A stretch of 64,000 nt of DNA from Rhynochetos jubatus (Eukaryota > Chordata > Aves > Eurypygiformes > Rhynochetidae): positions 35,062,357-35,126,356 of the forward strand of contig CM050690.1 in NCBI GenBank assembly GCA_027574665.1. Direction: 5' to 3'. The translations under genes and the position numbers were made by a program. This document shows positions 52,502 through 63,949 of the stretch, piece by piece (within the stretch, counting starts at the first letter, position 1; the number at the start of each line of letters is the position of its first letter). The notes beneath the pieces are model-generated. The model searched no databases. It was not told the DNA's origin and saw only the letters and a program-made list of their open reading frames with translations.

Positions 52502-53209
52502 GTGAGAAGTCTACCTCCTACACCCTCTGGGAAGAGTGCTCCCAGTTACCAAAAGTAATAGCAACTTAGTAGGTGGCAGCAGCTGCATTTTTCAGGCTTG
52601 CATTGTTTCATAGCCAAGACCAAGGAGAGGAAGAATTTGAGTTTAGTGAAAATGTGGCCGTAAGGTACATTGCAGCTCTACAGAACTATGACTCCCACCC
52701 CCTCTCAAAATACTGCAATCAAGATTACTGAGTGACTCCTGCCCATGTCACACTGAGCTGTCTCCTGAGGGAATGAATAATGGCTACTACACACACATTC
52801 CTCCACACCACGTGAATTACTGACCATGTGTTAATTTTGTCTTGGAGCTGGTTCAAGTCTCTCACTAGGAACTAACTGTGGGCTTTCCAGGACTTTCAGT
52901 GGTGCCTCCAGGAGGAAAGCAAGACCAAAGGCAGGGTTGAGGGCAAGGTCCAGGGTAAGCCTTGCTTCACACAGCAGTTTGGGGACCAGCACCAATAACA
53001 GCTCACCTGCAGACTGCCACAGCTCCAAGTGGCCGGTTGTGTTAGTCTGGCTTCTCTCAAGGGGGTAGGACAAGACCACCAGCTCAGGAAAACCCCGTCT
53101 GCCTTCACTGTGGTTCTGGCCAGGCACCCAAGGGCAAGTGACCGATCAGGCCACCCTGGCGCAGGGTTAGAGTGAGAAGACACGTTCACGGTGTGAGGCC
53201 CACTTGCAG

Positions 53210-53287
53210 TTAGCTGTTGCTGTAGAACACAGTGGTTACTTGCCGTGGGTCGCCGGCCCCTCCATAGGCCCTGCCATGAACATGGAG
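53210..53287 (+). CDS. Alternative candidate exon or alternative first exon of SLC28A3
   Basis: This is a 26-codon segment open in phase 0/0, with the acceptor cacttgcag and a very good donor GAG|gtacgt. It ends Met-Asn-Met-Glu. Splicing from here to the 54122 exon would preserve frame and could give a short N-terminal isoform starting at either Met (53276 or 53282). The surrounding 300 bases are more GC-rich than the intron average. The residues do not resemble the known CNT3 N-terminus, so an alternative first exon, another transcript or a chance splice-like segment are all possible. Confidence 0.25.
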
Positions 53288-54121
53288 GTACGTACCCATG
53301 GGACAGGCGCTTTCCCTCTGCCCCTCTTTACCCCTGCAAACTGGGCCAGAAGAAGAAATGTGGGGTTGGCACGGCAAGCCCCATGGGTGGACCAAGCAGC
53401 TTCAAGGACAGTCCTTGAACATGGTGAAGGTCAGACTGCAGTTGTCTGAAAGTGCTGATGCCAACAGGCTTATGTGCATTCAAGTAGCAAAATGGTATGT
53501 TCTTGATGAAAATGTGCTGTCTGGGCAAATTTTGAGTTTCTGCAACAGAGCCCAGGGATGCTAGCATTCTTTAAAGGATTGTTACCTGTTACCTTTCTCA
53601 GCAGCCTTTCTTAGGAACAAGTTTATTGGCTAAGTTAAATTTTTAAAACAATAACGCTCCCTCCCCCCCAAATTTAACCATACCACCATATTAAAGTTCT
53701 GCAAAGAGAGAAGCAACAAAACCATGGGGTTGTCAAGAGCAAGTGCTGAGCAAGCTGGCTAATTAGCATCTCCACCATCCCTACCTGCAGCTCTCACTTT
53801 TCAGCAATAGTACTCTGTATGGGGTCTTCTTCAGCTCTGAGTAACGCTGGTATTTCTCCCCTTCCCTCTCCCCCTACCCTTTGTCTCCCCTTTCAAAATG
53901 GTTTGGATGGCCTGGGAAAGTTCACAGCCACGGTCTAACCACTGGGTTTGCCTGGTACGATCACAGTGTTGGTGGCAGACAGGAGAGCTGCCGTGCACTC
54001 GGTGTAGACAGGAAAGTCTTGAGACTGCTTCAGCCACCTGCCAGCAGAGATCTGTTTTTTCACACCTTGCTTAACAAGCATGCACCCCTCTCACAGCCTT
54101 GGCACCTGATCTGTTTTTCAG

Positions 54122-54204
54122 GAGGATGAATACATCAATATTGAGAGTGATCTCCGTGAAAACAAACGTGACTCAGTAGATGATGAGCAGCCACGCTTGA
54201 AAGG
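54122..54204 (+). CDS. SLC28A3: SLC28A3 coding exon (acidic N-terminal tail)
   Basis: The exon starts after a tract ending ctgtttttcag and ends AAAGG|gtaatg, phase 0 to 2. It encodes 27 residues plus a split glycine. The acidic character (EDEYINIESD at the start, DSVDDEQ later) and the terminal Lys-Gly match the mammalian exon that begins DEEQVTVEQD and ends QQKG, with lengths of 28 and 29. It is the last piece of the cytoplasmic tail before the conserved basic Leu-Glu-(Lys/Arg)-(Lys/Arg)-Tyr motif in the next exon. Several Ser and Thr residues could be phosphorylation targets, but that is only inference. The split glycine codon is completed correctly by the first base of the exon at 58210. 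Confidence 0.9.
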
Positions 54205-57200
54205 GTAATGTCTTTTGGATGCCTAAGTTTTCCACTGGCCTAAGCCATAAGCTGCCAGTGTTCCTGCTTCTGGAGTGACAGCTCTAAATTTCACTGGTAC
54301 AACCCTATGCTACATGGGCCTTTGTATTGCCTAGCAAATTGTGTAATATAGAAACATTTTATATCTTGTAAAATGTTATATCTTTCAACCGTCGTGTGAT
54401 GTGGCACTATGCTTCTAAAGCCTTGCATATTAAAGGACCAATACTTTTTTCTTTTTGTACATTAACTACTTTTCCAATATTTCCATTAGAGCCTCTTGTA
54501 AAGAGAGATCTTAAACAGCACTCTTTTTCAGAAAGTTAAAGTTTCACTGTTGTCCTTCAGTTTGCATAGGTATTTACTCTGGTGAAAATAAGAGTAGGAT
54601 AGCTGTAAAAAATGCCATTGATGGAGCAGAATTTCTACACTTTGTTAGCACTGGTGCCAAGTGGCCACACAATGAAAGCACACATCTATATTTTACTTGA
54701 GGATTTGGGTTTTTTGGTGAAAACTACAAACCCTGTATTAGACATTAAAAAAATTAAGATACAATACTTAAAATTATATTTTAATGTCTCAATATTTTTC
54801 TGTCATACTAAATCTTCATAAAAGCCTTCATATAAATCCTACCGTGTTTTTTCCCCTGTTTTCTATGACTACATTCTGTTATACAGCACACGATTTCAGC
54901 TTTGAAAGTGTCTTTCTATCAGTAGGTTCTACCAACTCACTGTATATCTCAAATAAGAATTTGTATCACTCAAACTGGGCTACTTGGAAAGACCTCATGC
55001 CTGTATAAATGATACGCTTGTGTACGGTAGTGGTGAAGATTTTAATTATCCTTTTGAGTTGTACATACATAACTTAAACACTTGTTAATGTGACCAGGTT
55101 TACCAATTCCACCATATTAAAATACTGTTTCTAAAATCTAGCAGAAGTATGTAGAAGACACTTCAATGTTGTCTCGTTTCTCCTCTCTGTTCTTTGAAGA
55201 TTTGTCATTGCTTTAGCAATATATAAAATGAAACACTTTATTGCATTAAACATTTAAGGTCTTGTCTAGCAAAAACAAAAGGTGAGATTTGATAGATCCA
55301 GATATTCTAGCTATCAAATAGATAGATATTCTAAGTTTGATAAGCCTCTCCAGTGGTAGGTATCCAGCTTTAGTCAGCAGCAAGCTAATTGCACAGGCAA
55401 ACCTTGGCACGCAAATAGCTATACAAGGCTGGCAGGGTCTCCCCCACTCAAACCCGGGCCCACAGGAGTCATTCGACAAGGGGCCTCTCTGCACAGAGAT
55501 GGGTTGCGTTGGGGCACTGAGGAAGCCTCTATGGTTTTTATTAATTCTTATTTATTTGTACTCGTGTGGAGAGCGGAGGGATAAACAAGGTTTAATTCAC
55601 AAGCCTTTCTGTTCCCAACGTCCCCTTGTTCCATCAGCAGCAGGTACCAGTGCCTCTGGTAGTGAAAGCTCCTCGTAGGCTAGAATCTGAAGAGCACTTT
55701 GCTCTATTCTGATTACATTCAGGCTGCGTCTTGTTCTGTACTCTCCAGTTTTGCACTTGGTTTTGTACTTCGCCCGGGTTTATTTTTACGTTGAGTACCT
55801 CACAAGGGCAATGGTATCTCTACCAAATTATTTTTTTTTAAATTAGCTCCTAAAAGCAGGCACTAATATGATCTAATGTCTTCTTTATATCTACTTAAAA
55901 GGGACATTCACAAAGTGTGGCTTAATTTGGAATGCGTCATCAATTTCCTTCAACAGATAGTACTGAATAGCCTGTAGTCTGAGACAAAATCCCTTTGAAA
56001 GATCAGGCTGCGGATAACAAGGATTCACTGCACGTGCAGAGTGTTGACATTCACTTATAGAGTATGTGCAGACCATCAAAAGGACCTCTGGGTTGCAAAA
56101 TGCAAGCACAAATAGTTTTGGCATACACAGATATTTCACATTAAAGTTGTCCTTTAAATATGCTGAAGTGATGATACCTGCTTTTTCAACGTCTTTGGAT
56201 AAGTAAAAGCCATCAGCAACATGCTGCACTTTAAGCTTACAGGATCAGCTTTTAGGAAACAACGTTTGCTTAGAAGATTAACCAGATTTCATAAGCAACA
56301 TGTTTCTTCTGCCACCTTTCAGAAAAGAGCTACATATAGGCATATATGCCTAAACATTTAAGATATCCTGGTACCAAAGTGAAAATCACCTACATTAATA
56401 AAATAACAAGGGAGAGGGAGATATTAGAGCAAAGAAGAGATTGCAAGGAATTGTAATCACAAAATAACAATTTTGAATCCCATCAGACTCATAAGTAACA
56501 GTAACAGATAGTAGATAATATTTTTTCCTTTTTTTTTTGATTGATGGATGAACCGTAAATTTGATAGAGTAACTGACTTATTCATGCACCTGTCTCTTGT
56601 CTCCTTTTCTTGCTTTTCCTGTTGTATCTAATCTCTCTGCTGAGATTGGGTAGATAACCTAATGTTCTAACAGGTAGAATAAAAAAAAAAAAAAAAGCTA
56701 TGATTTGTGAAGCAACGGAATTCCCAGAACTAATACTGAAGTATCCAAAACAATCAAGATTTCTGAGAGACCCTGTTACTCTTTGTACCGGTGAAGGAGT
56801 GTGTTCCTGCTCTGTTTGTTGACAACACTGATGTAAATTAAGTTAATATTCCTTGTTTCTCTTTTTTTTTTAAGTGCATAAAAGAAGGGTATTCATGCTG
56901 AATTTTGGCATGCATCTGACTCCAGCTGCATCTAGTTTCCAAACAAGTAGTCTGTACAATTATCATCTCTAAATAAAACGTTGTTTTATAGACCGTAGGA
57001 TGTGAGGCACCACTTTAGAGACACAACTATATCTGTGATTTCTTGTTCAGCTTGCATAATACAAGGCTTTTTAGCTGCAGCTTTTGTAACTGAAATAAGT
57101 CCACATCACCAGCATACTTAACATTGGAAATCTGTGTTGAATTAACTCCCTTAACAGCTCTTTCCCTAAATTTCAGCCCCCTTCATGAAATCCCTCTGTG

Positions 57201-58209
57201 TTACAATTAGTGAATTAGTAAGAAACAAATGAAAAAGTACATAATAATTGGAAGAACAGATACTAGAATAGGGCATTCAAATAAAATAAATAAATTTGGC
57301 TTCCATAAACTGATGAGTCTTAGATGGAAATGTAATGTAACTGAAAACCAAATTTTCAAATAATGGAATCATGGAATCATAGAATCATTTAGATTGGAAA
57401 AGACCTTTAAGATCATCAAGTCCACCACTAAACCATGTGCCTAAACACCACATCTAACTGTTAAATACCACCAGGGATTGTGATTCAACCACTTCCCTGG
57501 GCAGCCTGTTCCAATGCCCGACAACCCTTTTGATGAAGGAATTTTTCCTAAAGTCCAGCTTATAAATCTTTCCTTGGCAAAAGACGGGGCTGTTGCCACT
57601 TGTCCCATCACCTGTTAGCTAGGACAAGGCACTGACACCCACCTCTCTGCAATCTCATTTCAGGAGGTTACCCAGAATATCCAGAAACACCTGTGGACTG
57701 TCATAAGACCTTAGATGGATGTTGGTTAATTTGCAAACACAAATGCAGCCTTAGGCCTTCACAACGACAGCAACACGACTGCTCCACATGGCAGTGCTGG
57801 TCTGACTGTATTAACAGTCTTTGTGGGTCTAGTAATGGGCACTACTACTACTACCCGTCCAGTTTGCACTAACCCTGTTAACAGACTTCCTCACAGAAAA
57901 GGTATGCTTCAGAGGCTAGCAGAACTGGCTTGCTATCTTAGGCACATTAGACAGCTGATGGACTGGCCCATTAGCTGCCAGGTTTTCTTTGTTACTTGTC
58001 CAACATCAACCCAAACAAGTCCACTGCAAAAGCTTTGCAGATGTCCTCATGATTTTCTTCGGCGCTTTGGGATCCAAATTTATCCCTTACCAAGTGCAGC
58101 ATACTCCAGTGGGGAAATCATGATGAATTTAGATTGATATTCCTGTATAAATTACTCTTTTATCTACAGCTTAAGTTTCTGTTCTGTTTGGTTTTTTGCA
58201 TTTTTCTAG
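54205..58209 (+). other. SLC28A3: SLC28A3 intron
   Basis: AT-rich intron bounded by a gtaatg donor and a ctag acceptor. It contains the minus-strand CR1 at 57362-57680 and otherwise no recognised element. Confidence 0.85.
57362..57680 (-). mobile_element. CR1 LINE 3'-end fragment (minus orientation)
   Basis: Starts with ATGGAATCATGGAATCATAG, the complement of the CR1 3' terminal repeat. It continues through AAAGACCTTTAAGATCATCAAGTCCA, CCTGGGCAGCCTGTTCCAATGCC and GACAAGGCACTG to GGAGGTTACCC. This is the usual reverse-complement signature of an avian CR1 3' end. It is truncated to about 320 bases and inserted in an SLC28A3 intron in antisense orientation. Confidence 0.95.
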
Positions 58210-58301
58210 GCATTTAGAAAAGAAATATGATAAAGCCTGTGACTTTTGCAAGAAGCATAAAACCAGAATTCACTATGTGATCTATGGAATTTTAATAACA
58301 G
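58210..58301 (+). CDS. SLC28A3: SLC28A3 coding exon (pre-membrane region and start of first membrane segment)
   Basis: The exon follows tttttctag and ends ACAG|gtacag, phase 2 to 1. It encodes about 30 residues: HLEKKYDKACDFCKKHKTRI, then the hydrophobic start of the first membrane segment (HYVIYGILIT). The mammalian equivalent has LERRYD, CGFCRKHK and a following hydrophobic run at the same spacing, so orthology is clear. The cysteines and the basic Cys-Lys-Lys-His-Lys cluster sit on the cytoplasmic side just before the membrane. The exon lies about 530 bases downstream of a minus-strand CR1 fragment. The last base begins an alanine codon completed in the exon at 59715. Confidence 0.95.
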
Positions 58302-59714
58302 GTACAGTACATTACACCCAGGGTTGCTGAACTCTTATTTATTTACCTATATGAGATTATAGTTTGTGCCTGTCCTCTATCTCACACAAAAACTCTTGAC
58401 TGTCTTAAAGAATTCATTTGAAAGGAAGTAAAAGTGAATTTAGTCCCAGAGAACGCTCCAGGTTACAAAACCTCTCCCCTTTCCGAAACATAACAAAAGC
58501 ACAGATCTGGCTACACTGCTTCTCCAGCGTGTTTCAGCTCTGACTAGCAGCTGTATTTAGGATAAAAGGTAATGCAGTCTTTCTGCCTACTCCATTACCA
58601 ACCCCCTCCAAGAAGCCTGTTAAATTGCCATTTTAGGAACCTGACCAAAACCATGAAATCACATTAAAAAGAATCAGCACCAACTTGAACTGAACTTAAG
58701 TCAGCAGGCTAGAGCTGAAAGTTTGCTATTCTGACCCATATCCTCAATATTCACAGCAAATGTGTGCCAGAGGAATGTGTTTTATGTCAGTATGCACTGG
58801 AAAGTCATTCAGATATTCTTTCTTGTCCCCTTCCTAATTATCCAGTAGGTTGGTTTGTTTCCTTCCACCTCACCAGGTTTCTCTTTGAGACTCTTCTACC
58901 TGAACACTGAGAACACACAGATCTAAAATGTCTGTGTGACAGGCACCAGCCTACCATAAAGTGGTTATGAAAAGACCACTTGCATGCTGAATATCCTGCC
59001 CTCCTAGCATCAGCTTGTCTTGTTTTCTCATAGCACAGACATATCCTGGCTCAAAAAAGCAACTTTAAGGATATGTCAGGGTTGCATACATTAATTCCAT
59101 AAAACAACTTGCCTTAGAAAAAACAGTAGTTCTTCCTTATTTGCCATAGACAAAATCATATTATTAGTGACAAGAACTGAATGCTTTGTTGGCCCACATG
59201 TATTAGCAATGAACGTGACAAATGACAGATCATTTCACAGCTACTTTTCAAAACAAACTGCTTCCAAGCTTCCCAATTACTTGACAGGGCCATCAAATCA
59301 GGCAATTGACAAATGTTTCCCGGTGTTTTTTCTATTTTTATTGGAATAGCTCATCCTCGTGTGAAAGAAGGCACAAACCCCACCGTTCTTAATTCACAGT
59401 TTTTACACAGGAAAAAGCGGTTCTGTAAATGTGTTTAATTTTCCCAAGTGATAAACATGTTTGATACGAACTTGTCTTGGCCAAAGCATATAACCTGCTT
59501 TGACAGGATGAAAGCCACCTTTCATATCAATGACTCTATTGTAAGTAGCAACACTGTCTGTGAAAGCAAAGTTTTTAGTATTTAGGGCAAGAGTCAGAAA
59601 AACACTTGAAATATAAACACAGGTCTGACTTAAACCAATTCCTTTACATTTAAGATTTGATTTGTGTTTTAAAAATACCAACCTAACTGACATATATTCT
59701 TGTTTCTGTGACAG
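58302..59714 (+). other. SLC28A3: SLC28A3 intron
   Basis: Donor gtacag, acceptor tgtgacag. No repeat recognised. Confidence 0.85.
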
Positions 59715-59904
59715 CATACTTGGCAGTAGTAATTGCAGCCTGCAGCTTGAATTTTCAGAGAGCCTTGCCACTCTTTATCATCACTGTCCTAGCCATCTTC
59801 TTCATCTGCTGGGATTTTTTCATAGCTAAGTATGAAAACAGAATTGCTGCATTTTTTGCCCCTGGAGAAAGGTACCTGGAGAAACAGTGGTTTTGGCTGA
59901 AATG
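59715..59904 (+). CDS. SLC28A3: SLC28A3 coding exon (first two N-terminal membrane segments)
   Basis: The exon follows tgtgacag and ends with TG|gtaaat, phase 1 to 2. It encodes 62 full residues, the same number as the mammalian exon. In order: the rest of membrane segment 1 (YLAVVIAACSLNF), a short loop with the conserved QRALPLF, membrane segment 2 (about FIITVLAIFFICWDFF), then the AKYENRI motif, a variable loop with PGER, and the conserved WFWLK before the next segment. RALPLF, WD, AKYE, RI and WFWLK are all shared with mammalian CNT3. The final Trp codon is split and completed by G at 61894. This N-terminal membrane part is dispensable in bacterial CNTs but typical of vertebrate ones (family knowledge). 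Confidence 0.97.
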
Positions 59905-61893
59905 GTAAATATGAACTACTTCCTGTTTGTGCAGAAGGACAAAGTATTAGTCAATTTACCCCTCTAGTTTCATTTCACCTCACACCCCCGTAAGCACAGG
60001 GAGATGGATCAATCACAAAAATTTCAATAAGATCAAAAAATAAATACAGAATAATTCCATAATTTCTGGTTTACAGATGTCAGGCACACTTTTAAGATTG
60101 CAATACAGTAGCTAGGTATCAAAAATCTTGACACAAAGTGTAAAAAAAGAAATCCTTCCAATTAAGAGAGGGCAAGTTTGTGGTTGCAAGAGAATATGTC
60201 CACAGAAGTGCAAGTGTGTTATAGCCTTCTGCATTCATCCTGCAAGCCAGAAAGTGCCTTACTGTCACTTGTTCAGAGACCTGTGAGTTTGACAAAAAAC
60301 TGAGCTCTAACGTATGCAGACAGGTAAAGACTGAAGTATGTTATCTAGACAGTACTTGTTCACACAGCAGTTTTCACTTCACCTTTAGGAATCAAAACAT
60401 TCCAGGCACATTTGGTGTCATAATAAGGTCATTCAGCCTTATTTAGGATGGTAGACATTCACCTGGTAGATAAATGGTAGATACTTTGATCTGGTAAATA
60501 CTTGTTCCAAGTATTCCCAAGTGGCTCTCAGGAATTTTTCAGTTATTCCTGGGGAAATAAGGAGCCAACAGAGGCTCACAGACTAATGAAAAGACAGTTG
60601 AAATCTCACTGAAAAGGAAAAGGAAATTGGCCAGCTGCCCTCTGTCTCAGCCTGGACATGTTTTATCTGAGTGAGAAAGAGCTCTAAGAAGGAGTCATTC
60701 TATGTTTAAGAAAATGTCCCAACTTATTCTTAAGATTTTGAAATGGTTTTGCCACCGGAGGAGGAATTTCTAAGAAAGATGCTATGAAGATTGTGCTCAG
60801 GAGCCACATTAGAGAGCAGTCACACACAGGCACCTCCATTAGACAATCTGACGGTGTCTTTGGGGAAGGAGCAAACAAAACAGGAGAGCCCTGGTGGGCA
60901 GAGGGAACAAGCCAGGGGAAGCAAGTGTCGTATTATCTGAGTTGTGTTCTTAAATTGTACATATCACAGATTAAATGCTTAACTTTGGGTCATAGGTTCC
61001 TCCAAGAGACATGAAGTCTCTCAAGTGTAGACAGTGTTATTCAGCAGTGCAATAGCGAAGCCACTCTGTGGAATTAGCCTGCAATATTTTCGGTCCAGGT
61101 CAAAAACCAGAATTTAGGTATCTAGGCACCAGTGAAATCAGTGGAAACTGAACAGCTGTAGACACAAGTAACATCAAAGAACCAGGACTATATTTAGTTT
61201 TCCCCTCTATAAATAGGATGACGTATTTCCTTGCCTCTCAGGCTGTTGTAGTGATAATTACCTTCAAAATGCAAGCTGCAGACGGTTCTGTGATAGTGGG
61301 GACCACAGGAACACTGAGCACAGATGTACACATGGTTCTTGTAATTGTTTCTGAGACAGTTCAAGTTGTTGTGATTAAAAGTTACTTTTGTAAACAGGCT
61401 AAAGCTGGTTACAAAGAAGTAAAGGGTTTATAACCTCTTCCTTAATAGTGTGTGTTTCACAGGCCCAGCAGTTAAACAGCACAACGTAAGTCATAAAACC
61501 CACAATGTGTCTTGTCCAGAGCTAACAAAACATTCAGTAAAGAACACAGCAGAGGAAAAGGGGTGTGGAGTGGGAAAGGAGGGTATCTTCCCACACTTAT
61601 TTTAATAGAAATAACACCCAGACAAGAGTCACTCTTGCTTTATTGGTTTTTTTCCCTCACACTATGACTTTGGGGACATGGTTGGAGGATATTTTTTCTG
61701 GATGTCACCAAAGGATATTGTTGTCAGACGTGCAGCAGCAAAGTCTGGTTCCTGCTTACCTAGAGGTACACATTTCAGCTTAATGCATTGCTCAGAGAGT
61801 TCATTCACAGAGAGAGAGGTAAATGTTGTGGGAAGGGAAAGGAACGTCTGGTCTTCTTCAGGATGTCATGCCTGGCACTTTTGTTTTCCCTAG
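59905..61893 (+). other. SLC28A3: SLC28A3 intron
   Basis: Donor gtaaat, acceptor ttgttttccctag. No repeat recognised. Confidence 0.85.
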
Positions 61894-62038
61894 GGTGTTG
61901 TTTGCAGCAATTATTATAGCCGTGATCTGCTGGCTCGTCTTTGACACAGCAAAACAGGGAACCCGCCAGTTAATCTCCTTTGGTGGTCTTGCTATGTATG
62001 TTCTTTTGATGTTTATATTTTCCAAATATCCAACCAGG
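61894..62038 (+). CDS. SLC28A3: SLC28A3 coding exon (membrane segments 3-4)
   Basis: The exon follows ttgttttccctag and ends AGG|gtgagt, phase 2 to 0. It encodes 48 residues after the split Trp, identical in length to the mammalian exon. It has a hydrophobic segment (VLFAAIIIAVICWLVF), the conserved loop FDTAK, then SFGGL and a second hydrophobic segment ending FSKYPTR. FDTAK, SFGGL, MY and FSKYPTR are family hallmarks shared with mammalian CNT3. The donor is near-consensus. A 20-base poly(T) run lies just inside the following intron (62085-62104). Confidence 0.97.
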
Positions 62039-63617
62039 GTGAGTATTTAGTCCATATTGAATCTTTTGGGTGGGTTTTTTTGGCTTTTTTTTTTTTTTTT
62101 TTTTGCTCAATGTCTTAAAAGCTATTCCCCTACCCTAGCACCAAGTTCAGTATGAGTTACAGAAAACCCACAAATGTAAAAATTTAGGTTTGCCAAAAAC
62201 CAGTGATGGAAAGTCATTTTGCTCTGCCATCTTGGACCATGTGTGGGGTTGTATCAGCACCTGTCTCTCACTGTTTTGGGAGGCCACTGCACATCCTTTG
62301 TTCCAGCCCTGATGCAGCTTGGAACCCATCTGCTCCTGGAGCATCAGTGCAAGCTGAGGCAGACCTGCTCCATGCTTTCCACCCACAGGAGCCTCACCGC
62401 AGTCCTCAGGACATTGCAGGCACTTATGTGATGAAGTTGTCATCGATACCATTTATTCTTTGATACCATTTATTTTAATTTTATAGCTGAGATGTCCATT
62501 CTGTACTGCTGTGATATTATGACGGGCTTACTTCAGCCACCACAACTCCCACCTCAGATTTTACCCCTGAGTGCATGCCTAACATACAGTGCATGCTTTA
62601 ATCAGTCATATATTAATCCATTGTCCAGGCCACCAAGTTTCACCAACAATTTTTCAGCATCATTATTGAGACTTTCTTAATAAAAAACAGTCCCCTCAGC
62701 AGGGACTAATGGACCTGACACTCCCCATGTTTTGCAACTGCTGCTCTCTCTAACTGAGGTGAAAACTCGTGTACTCCAAATGCTTTGTGATCTCTCCTGG
62801 GTCCTCATTACACCTAATTGGCTTGTGTTATTCAAATATCATCAGAATAAATTAGAGAGTGCCATCTCAACTCCTTGCCTTGTAAATAATCAGATTCGGT
62901 TTACGCAAAACAAAGATGTTTTCTGAGACAGTACAGAAGAAATCTGCAGGGTAGTGAAGAGGGACTGGTTACAGGCAGCCAGTTTTTCCTATAACTGCCT
63001 TTATGTCATATGAATCGCCATATTTAACTGTGAGTAGTTCACAAGTATCAAAGTTATATAAAATTGGGAAACAGAAACAGGGTTGAAATTACCCAATCCC
63101 CCTCCCCCCCCAAAAAAAAAAAAAAAAAAGTAGAAAAATCTCTTTTTCCCAGTCCGGACATGAAGTATCTGCATGCTCAGGTTTTGGGTGTTTGTGGGGT
63201 TTTTGGTTTTTTTTTATGTTTCCATTCCATTTAAAATAAAATAAAATAAAAAAGTAGAAGAATGTCTGCTGCCCTCATGTATGTCTTTTCCATCTATAAA
63301 CTGTAGCACTGGAAGAACTGCCCCTCCATTTCCTACTACTTGATTATTTGCAGTCTTTAATGTTGAAACAGACATGTCCATATTTACCTAGCCAGGCTTT
63401 CAGCAGCTAGCTCACGTGGAGACATCCACATCGAAGGGCTCTGAAATTAGGAGAGGCAACTCACGCTCCAAGACCCCTACAATGTATTTTGGCAGCTGTT
63501 CCTATCTTGCATTGTAACCAGACAATCACCTTAAATTATTTTAACAAACATCTAAAGTAAATTTTTGTTTATTTATACAAAAAATGGTTTCTTTATTTTT
63601 ATTTTTGTGTCCATCAG
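62039..63617 (+). other. SLC28A3: SLC28A3 intron with homopolymer runs
   Basis: Donor gtgagt, acceptor gtccatcag. Contains a poly(T) run (62085-62104), a C8-A20 run (about 63102-63129) and an (AAAAT)n patch (about 63234-63251). Confidence 0.85.
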
Positions 63618-63731
63618 GTTGCTTGGAGACCAGTATTTTCAGGAATAGGAATGCAGTTAATTCTTGGGCTCCTTATTCTGAGAACCAAAGTGGGGTTTGA
63701 TGTGTTTAACTGGTTAGGCATTCAGATCCAG
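63618..63731 (+). CDS. SLC28A3: SLC28A3 coding exon (entry to transport core)
   Basis: The exon follows a T-rich tract ending ccatcag and ends CAG|gtaagc, phase 0 to 0, 38 codons. It contains WRPVFSGIGMQ, the membrane stretch LILGLLILRT and the conserved Asp/Asn-Trp-Leu-Gly motif (FNWLG) before a Gln-x-Gln end. The mammalian counterpart has WRPVLWGIGLQ, LLGLLILRT and FDWLG in the same positions, so the match is unambiguous. The next mammalian exon (starting around TFLEYTDAG) is not in the remaining 268 bases. The gene therefore runs off the window, with the catalytic core and the substrate- and ion-binding residues missing from view. Confidence 0.97.
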
Positions 63732-63913
63732 GTAAGCTATTGGAAAAAAAAATAATTTTTATACCATTTTCTGTCTTGAGACTCTTGCATAACAGCCAGG
63801 CAGTTCAAGGGTCTGTTTGCCCCTGGATGTTTTCCCCTCTTGAAAAAAACCTGTGTTCTCAGAACAGTAATTGACTACCTGAATTCAATCTTCTCATTTC
63901 CTTTTTTGTCCAG

Positions 63914-63949
63914 TTAATACAAGAACATGAGGGACAGGCTGATGAGTAG
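63914..63949 (+). other. Possible alternative terminal exon segment (truncating)
   Basis: A very strong acceptor (pyrimidine run ending ttttttgtccag) sits 182 bases after the last recognised exon. Read in the required phase 0, it gives LIQEHEGQADE and then TAG. It does not match the mammalian next exon. If used, it would end the protein before the transport core or trigger decay of the transcript. It may simply be a cryptic acceptor. Confidence 0.2.

Larger units (their letters stand above)
40739..63731 (+). other. SLC28A3: SLC28A3 (CNT3) gene locus, 5' part, continues beyond window
   Basis: This span runs from the predicted start codon to the last recognised coding exon. The product is a concentrative nucleoside transporter that moves purine and pyrimidine nucleosides into cells with Na+ or H+ (established for CNT3). 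Six exons fit in order with compatible phases: 40739-40795 (ends phase 0), 54122-54204 (0 to 2), 58210-58301 (2 to 1), 59715-59904 (1 to 2), 61894-62038 (2 to 0) and 63618-63731 (0 to 0). All have AG acceptors and GT donors, except that the acceptor of the start exon is not resolved. The residues match mammalian CNT3 from its N-terminus to about the fourth or fifth membrane segment. One or more exons between 40795 and 54122 are uncertain. The remainder of the protein, more than half, lies beyond 64000. I see no frameshift or stop in any supported exon, so the gene looks intact as far as visible. Confidence 0.93.

Noticed and set aside
52831-53189. Overlapping minus-strand open frames of about 98 codons
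   Set aside because: GC-rich region with few stops in several frames at once. No splice or start context and no recognised family.
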